Shown piece by piece: positions 56,963-64,000 of a DNA stretch of 64,000 nt. The notes under the pieces were generated by a model that was given only the letters and a program-made list of their open reading frames with translations, was not told the DNA's origin and made no database searches. Position numbers and translations under genes: made by a program. The first letter of the stretch is position 1, and each line of letters begins with the position of its first letter. Source of the DNA: JAJNBA01 sp963842295 (GTDB lineage: Bacteria; Actinomycetota; UBA4738; HRBIN12); assembly GCA_963842295.1 (NCBI GenBank), contig CAWJFY010000004.1, forward strand, positions 186,001 through 250,000, given 5' to 3'.

Positions 56963-58963
56963 CTACCGCTGCGCGGGCATGAACCGTTCGAACCAGGCGG
57001 TGGTCCGAGTGACGAGGTCGAGGTAGGCCGGGTATCTGCGAACCCCGTGTCCTTCTCCGGGGTAGATCGCGACCTCGACCGGGACATCTCGTGCGCGGAG
57101 CGCACGATAGAACTCCATCGCTTGCCCGGGAGGGGTGCAGCGATCCTCCGTGCCCGCCGTGAGGAGCGTCGGTGTCGTGACACGGTCTGCGAAGAACACC
57201 GGGCTCCGTTCGCGGTACTGAGGCGCGCCATCTTCGGGATCTCCACCCAGGAACCAGGAGTCCCACGCGCCGATGTTGCTGTTCCAGTGCTGGCTGTAGT
57301 AGTCGGTCACCGGGGAGACCGCGACGGCCGCCTTGAAGCGCTGATCCACCACCGGGAGCCAGCACGACATGAAGCCCCCGTAACTGCCGCCCGTGACGCC
57401 GATCCGTTCCGGATCCGCGATACCGCGTTCCACCAACGCGTCGACTCCGGCGAGGTCGTCGTGCGCGTCGGCTCCGCCCATGTCGCCGATCACCTCCTCC
57501 AGGAACGTCCGACCACGGCCGTTGGAGCCCCGTGGGTTCGGCATCAGGATCGCGTACCCGCGCGACACGAGCCAAGCGAAGCTCGGTCTCGGGAACCACT
57601 CCGCGTACGACCACACCGGCCCGCCGTGCACCTGCAGGATCAGCGGATGCGGTCCCTCGCCTGCCGGCGCGAGGAGGTACCCGTCGATCTCGAGGCCGTC
57701 GGATGCGGTCCACGTCAGCCGCTCGGCGCGCCCGATCAGGCTGCGCGCGTGATCGTGGCCCTCGTGCCGGAACGAGGCCACGGTGCGGTCCGTCCCCGCC
57801 TCGACCACGGCGACCTCCAGCGGGCGATCGAACCCGTGCCGGACGAGCGCGAACCCGTCCTCACCGAAGACCGCCGCGGACGGTTCCCACGCTCCGACGC
57901 TTTCCCTCGTCGACCACACCTCGGTCCGCCCACCGGTCGCGGGATCGATCTCCCCGAGCACCGTGTCGCCCCGGCGGAGCGCCGCGTATGCGAGGCTTCC
58001 GTTCGCGCGCCATCCGAGCCACGTGATGTCGGCGTCCTCCAGCTCCACGATCTCGGTCGCGCCGCTCGCGACGTCCACCAGGATCGCGCGGCCGGACACG
58101 AGCTGTCGGTCGCTGCACGGGGCCTCGATCGCCGCCACCCGCGAGCCGTCGGGCGCAGCCACCGGGAGCCCGAACTGGACGTCGCTCGTCGCGAGTACCC
58201 GATCGTCTCCAGTCGCTGCGTCGATCAGCACCAGCGGCGCCGCGTACCAGGACGATTCGCCGGGATCCTCCGACGCCACGGCGACCACGGCTCCCGCACC
58301 ACACCATTCGGCCTCCCAGACGTTCAACCCCTCCCGCGAGAGCGCCCGGACCTCGCCCGATGCCACCTCGACCACCCAGAGGCGGCGCCACACCTGCCGG
58401 TCCTCCCACGAGTCCACCTTCGGGGCCCAGCTGGGCAGGTCCTTCTCCGCCTCGAGCGCACCCGATCCGTCCGCGCCCGCGCCGTCCGCATGCATCCCGG
58501 CGCTCCGCAGGAGGATCCGTGACCCGTCGGGCGACCACGCGTGCTCTTCGATCGTGCCCTCGATGTCGGGCAGAGCCTCGGCCTCGCCGAGGCCGTCGAG
58601 GGACAGCACGTGGAGCTGCATCCGTCCCTTCTCTCGACGGTCCGAGAGGAAGGCCAGCCTGCTCCCGTCCGGCGACCAGCGTGGTCCCGCATCGCGCTCC
58701 GGACCGGATGAGACCTCCTTGGCGCCTCCAGCTTCGGCGCCGTCGGCGGAAGCCTCGCGAACCAGCGGCGTCAGGCAGATCCGGGTCTTCGGCGTCCCCT
58801 CGAGCTCCTCCCAGATCGAGCCGGTGAAGGCGATCCATCGCCCGTCCGGGGAGGGGCGGGGATCTGCAGGCTCCGTGACCTTGCCGAAGCCCGCCTCGTG
58901 GATCTTCCGGAAATGCTCCTCGACCTCTCGGTACAGCGACGACTCTCGCAGGTCCCTTTCCAT
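56963..58963 (-). CDS. S9 family (prolyl oligopeptidase-like) serine peptidase
   Basis: 666-aa two-domain peptidase. Residues about 40-400 carry beta-propeller blades (PSPDGRWIAF, WSPDGSRLAFLSDRR, WSPDGSRILL). The C-terminal alpha/beta hydrolase has the nucleophile in GVTGGSYGGFMSCW near residue 515, the acid Asp in AGTEDRCTPPG near 600 and the His in GEGHGVRRY near 640. The upstream HGGPVWSYAEWF and NPRGSNGRG (oxyanion region) are also typical. No signal peptide, so cytoplasmic dipeptidyl-peptidase/acylaminoacyl-peptidase-like activity is inferred. The start at 58963 fits a TATCCT -10 box; a longer frame to 59200 overlaps uvrA on the other strand and is rejected. Confidence 0.93.
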   Translation of the reverse strand: MERDLRESSLYREVEEHFRKIHEAGFGKVTEPADPRPSPDGRWIAFTGSIWEELEGTPKTRICLTPLVREASADGAEAGGAKEVSSGPERDAGPRWSPDGSRLAFLSDRREKGRMQLHVLSLDGLGEAEALPDIEGTIEEHAWSPDGSRILLRSAGMHADGAGADGSGALEAEKDLPSWAPKVDSWEDRQVWRRLWVVEVASGEVRALSREGLNVWEAEWCGAGAVVAVASEDPGESSWYAAPLVLIDAATGDDRVLATSDVQFGLPVAAPDGSRVAAIEAPCSDRQLVSGRAILVDVASGATEIVELEDADITWLGWRANGSLAYAALRRGDTVLGEIDPATGGRTEVWSTRESVGAWEPSAAVFGEDGFALVRHGFDRPLEVAVVEAGTDRTVASFRHEGHDHARSLIGRAERLTWTASDGLEIDGYLLAPAGEGPHPLILQVHGGPVWSYAEWFPRPSFAWLVSRGYAILMPNPRGSNGRGRTFLEEVIGDMGGADAHDDLAGVDALVERGIADPERIGVTGGSYGGFMSCWLPVVDQRFKAAVAVSPVTDYYSQHWNSNIGAWDSWFLGGDPEDGAPQYRERSPVFFADRVTTPTLLTAGTEDRCTPPGQAMEFYRALRARDVPVEVAIYPGEGHGVRRYPAYLDLVTRTTAWFERFMPAQR

Positions 58964-58976
58964 GGAGCGAAGGATA
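58963..58976 (-). promoter_or_regulatory. Leaderless-type -10 (TATCCT) of the S9 peptidase operon
   Basis: Read on the - strand: TATCCT at 58976-58971, 7 nt, ATG beginning at 58963. It lies back to back with the uvrA promoter in a 100-bp divergent region. Confidence 0.5.
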
Positions 58977-59050
58977 GGCGCGCAGGAGGCGCAGCGGCGT
59001 GGACCCGCGCCGTTCGACACCTCACGCCCAGACGTGTCGCTGCCCGCCGG

Positions 59051-59063
59051 TACACTCGACTCC

Positions 59064-59064
<1 letters not shown>
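59051..59064 (+). promoter_or_regulatory. Leaderless-type -10 (TACACT) of uvrA
   Basis: TACACT at 59051-59056, 7 nt, GTG 59064; no ribosome site and no obvious LexA box. Confidence 0.5.
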
Positions 59065-61919
<2,855 letters not shown>

Positions 61920-61945
61920 ACGCCTGTGCTCTCGTCGATGCTTGC

Positions 61946-61962
61946 TAGGATTCGCCCCGTCG
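61946..61962 (+). promoter_or_regulatory. -10 box (TAGGAT) before the cupredoxin lipoprotein gene
   Basis: TAGGAT at 61946-61951, 10 nt, GTG 61962. The spacing is at the long end for a leaderless start. Confidence 0.4.
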
Positions 61963-63661
61963 TGTCGAGGCCATCTGCTGTTTCCGGGGCTGCCGCCCCC
62001 GGGGATCCCGCCCCCCGCCGGCGGATGAGGACCGTCGTCGCAAGCCTGGTCGTCGTGCTGACCGCCGCATGCGGCGGCATCCCTGCGCCTCAGGTGAAGG
62101 TCCCGGGAGGCCGGCAGTTCATCCCGATGATTCCGGACTCCATCGACGACGTGGGGCTCGCTCCCTCCGTGGCCGTCGACGGGGAGGGGTTGCCCAACAT
62201 CTCCTACTTCGGGTTCACGGCCCCGTTGGAGGAAGGTGAGATCCCCGTCGCCCGCCCCGTCGGGTCACCGTTCCTCCAGACCGAGGACGGGAAGGACGCC
62301 GGGGCCGTGCTGCTGGCCAGCCTGACGCCCGACCAGATCTGGACGCGAGGCGCCGTCGCCCAGCCGAGAGAGTCTCCCGCCGGGGTCCCCGTCCCGTTCG
62401 ACCCGGCTGCCGAACCGTCCCTCGCGACCATCACGCCCGCGAGGGCGAAGGGGACCGACATCGCCATCAGCGGCGCGGACATCCATGCGACGTGGACCGT
62501 GGACACCGGCGTCTGGTACGGCGTGGGCCCGGCCTTCGAGGTTGGGCCCGTGGAGGAGACGCCCGAGGCGGGCGCCCCGTCGATCGTCGTGGACGGCTCG
62601 GGCGTGCCCATCGTCGCGTACACGGTGGCGGGGACCCAGCCGGAAGTGCGAGTGGCCGAGCGGTCGGGGGAGCGCTGGCGGATCACGCCGATCGCCAGCC
62701 TCTCGGCGTGCGGCCAGGGATGTCCGCCCGCGACCCACGTCGCGATCGTCGGAGGGGAGCCGTTCGTCGTGGTGGCCGATCCTCGCTCCGGCGAGTTGAT
62801 CGCCGCGCAACGACAGGGCGGCACCTGGGCCACGGAGGTGGTGGCGACCGATGTCACCGGCGGTGCCTCGCTCGCCGCCGCCGGTGACACAGCGACGATC
62901 TCCTTCTATACGTCCGAAGGGTTGGCCGTCGCGAGCGGCCGGTTCGGATCCTGGTCGATCGAAGAGGTCGCCACGCTCGCCCAGGGTGGCGGCCAGGCAG
63001 GGGGCACACCACCACGCCGGGCTCCGGCGTCGCCGTCGACGGCCAGGGGACCACGTGGGTGACGTGGGAGGACGCCGATGGCATCCACCTCGCCTCGGGC
63101 GAGGAGGGGCAGCTCGAGGAGCTCGAGCTGCCCGACACGAGCGGCGGCATCAGCCCCTCGGTCGCGACGACCGAGGACGGCGCCTCCGTCTACCTGGCCT
63201 GGTACGACCCGGAGAACGGCGACCTCCGGCTGGGGACGTACGCCGAGATCCCCGGCCTGCTGATCGCGGCCCCCAGTCCGGCGCCGTCGCCGGCACCCCC
63301 GGATGTTGCCACCTGCGGCGAGGACAGCCAGCTCGTCCTGGACATCGTGGCGGTTGGGTCGACGTTCGACCCCCAGTGTCTGGTGGCTCCGGCGAGTGAG
63401 CCGTTCACGATCAACTACGACAATAGGGATCCGACCGTCCACAACCTCGTGATCGCCACGGATGAGGCGGCGATCTCGACGGATCCGATCTTCCCTGGTC
63501 CGGACGTCCCGGGTCCCGACCAGGTGGCACTCGACGTCCCGGCGATCGATCCAGGGGATTACTTCTTCCAGTGCACGTACCACCCCACCACGATGACCGG
63601 GGCCCTGGCCGTCATCGAGTCGGCGGCGGCGGGCGGCGGAGGCGGCGGAGGCGGCGGCTAG
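61962..63661 (+). CDS. Secreted lipoprotein with repeat domain and C-terminal cupredoxin, one frameshift
   Basis: About 566 aa if repaired. A long basic N-region leads to a hydrophobic core and lipobox LTAAC (ATG 62025 would give a conventional signal peptide). The middle has recurring strands such as APSVAVDGEGLPNISYF, APSIVVDGSGVPIVAYT and GVAVDGQGTTWVTW, suggesting a beta-propeller. The last 110 residues form a type 1 copper domain: DPTVHNLVI gives His, FFQCTYHPTTMTG gives Cys, His and Met. It ends in a poly-Gly tail. Frame 0 runs to about 63000 and frame 2 afterwards (net +2 or -1), near 62990-63007. The gene sits between uvrA and uvrC, and its role is unknown; an electron-transfer or copper-binding surface protein is inferred. 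Confidence 0.7.
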
Positions 63662-63697
63662 TCACAGTCCGTTCCCGGGCGGGTCGCAAGCCGGCGC

Positions 63698-63710
63698 TAC
63701 GATAGGTCTG
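63698..63710 (+). promoter_or_regulatory. Leaderless-type -10 (TACGAT) of uvrC
   Basis: TACGAT at 63698-63703, 6 nt, GTG 63710, no ribosome site. Confidence 0.5.
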
Positions 63711-64000
63711 TGAGCTTCACGAAGCCGGTGTCGTCCAGCATCCCGGACGTCCCCGGCGCCTACCTCTTCCGGGACGAGGACGGGCGGGTCGTGTACGTCG
63801 GCAAAGCCAGCTCGCTGCGGAAGCGGTTGGCCAGCTACTGGTCACGCCCCCTCCATCCGCGGACGCAGGCCATGGTCGACGCGGCTGCCAGCGTCGAGTG
63901 GATCGTCGCGTCCGGTGAGGTCGACGCGCTGATGCTCGAGTTCAACCTGATCCAGCAGTACCGGCCTCGGTTCAACATCCGGTACCGCGACGACAAGTCC
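63710..64000 (+). CDS. uvrC: Excinuclease ABC subunit C, 3'-truncated by window edge
   Basis: The first 97 residues of UvrC, which makes the dual incisions with UvrB. The GIY-YIG nuclease domain is clear: PGAYLFRDEDGRVVYVGKA (residues 15-33), SLRKRLASYW, then VDALMLEFNLIQQYRPRFN near residue 72 containing the conserved Glu and Asn-Leu-Ile motif, and RYRDDKS at the edge. The frame is open to the end of the window. GTG 63710 is set by the -10 box. It completes a uvrB-uvrA-uvrC neighbourhood spread over 12 kb. Confidence 0.93.
   Translation, partial: MSFTKPVSSSIPDVPGAYLFRDEDGRVVYVGKASSLRKRLASYWSRPLHPRTQAMVDAAASVEWIVASGEVDALMLEFNLIQQYRPRFNIRYRDDKS

Overview
The window is about 64 kb of GC-rich DNA (roughly two thirds G+C by eye), densely coded and almost all on the + strand. 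It reads as a chromosomal segment of an actinobacterium, probably from a lineage outside the well-studied model genera. Supporting signs are a dcw cluster with sepF, yggT and divIVA and no ftsA; a T-box in front of ileS; the gene order polA-rpsA-coaE-uvrB-uvrA-uvrC; a DNA polymerase I with Tyr in motif B and a decayed proofreading domain; and many start codons placed 6-10 nt after a TANNNT -10 box with no Shine-Dalgarno sequence, as in actinobacterial leaderless mRNAs. No phage, insertion sequence, CRISPR array or toxin-antitoxin pair was seen.

Layout. 1-12.9 kb: peptidoglycan precursor and division genes murF(partial)-mraY-murD-ftsW-murG-murC-murB-ftsQ, mostly with 4-nt overlaps; then ftsZ behind its own promoter, a long hairpin, and yggS-sepF-yggT-divIVA. 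12.9-16.3 kb: ileS on the - strand with a tRNA-Ile-sensing T-box leader. 16.5-18.3 kb: a DksA/TraR-like gene, lspA and an RluA-family pseudouridine synthase. 18.3-22 kb: dnaE, broken by one +1 frameshift. 22-25.5 kb: a divergent HisA-like barrel followed by trpC-trpB-trpA, with no trpF. 25.6-32.4 kb: a branched-chain amino acid ABC operon (livKHMGF-like) ending in an ornithine cyclodeaminase-family gene, with a palindromic operator candidate at its promoter. 32.4-35 kb: a large secreted Asp-box protein. 35.2-39.3 kb: tRNA-Leu(CAA), a lipoprotein binding-protein gene and a polar amino acid ABC operon, all four of these protein genes carrying frameshifts. 39.3-39.9 kb: a 559-bp gene-free stretch with several perfect stem-loops. 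39.9-47.3 kb: polA, a polytopic membrane protein, rpsA, coaE, a HAD phosphatase and a DUF2203 gene. 47.3-51.6 kb: an ABC-2 type exporter pair and an intact polar amino acid ABC operon. 51.6-64 kb: uvrB, uvrA and uvrC (partial), separated by an amidohydrolase, a sulfite-oxidase-fold molybdoenzyme, a class V aminotransferase, an S9 peptidase, and a lipoprotein with a C-terminal cupredoxin domain.

Three things stand out. First, the recurring leaderless architecture resets many start codons. Second, single-base insertions are concentrated in 35.3-38.9 kb, with one more in dnaE and a shift in the cupredoxin lipoprotein. Family motifs run in register on both sides of each shift, so assembly or sequencing error is the leading explanation, although clustering in a redundant transporter operon leaves room for recent decay. 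Third, the HisA-like protein at the trp locus lacks an Asp that is catalytic in HisA/PriA. I did not find convincing evidence of a wholly new multi-gene system. The best candidates for undescribed biology are the structured intergenic RNA region before polA, the HisA-like protein, and the 25-bp palindrome between tRNA-Leu and the lipoprotein gene.
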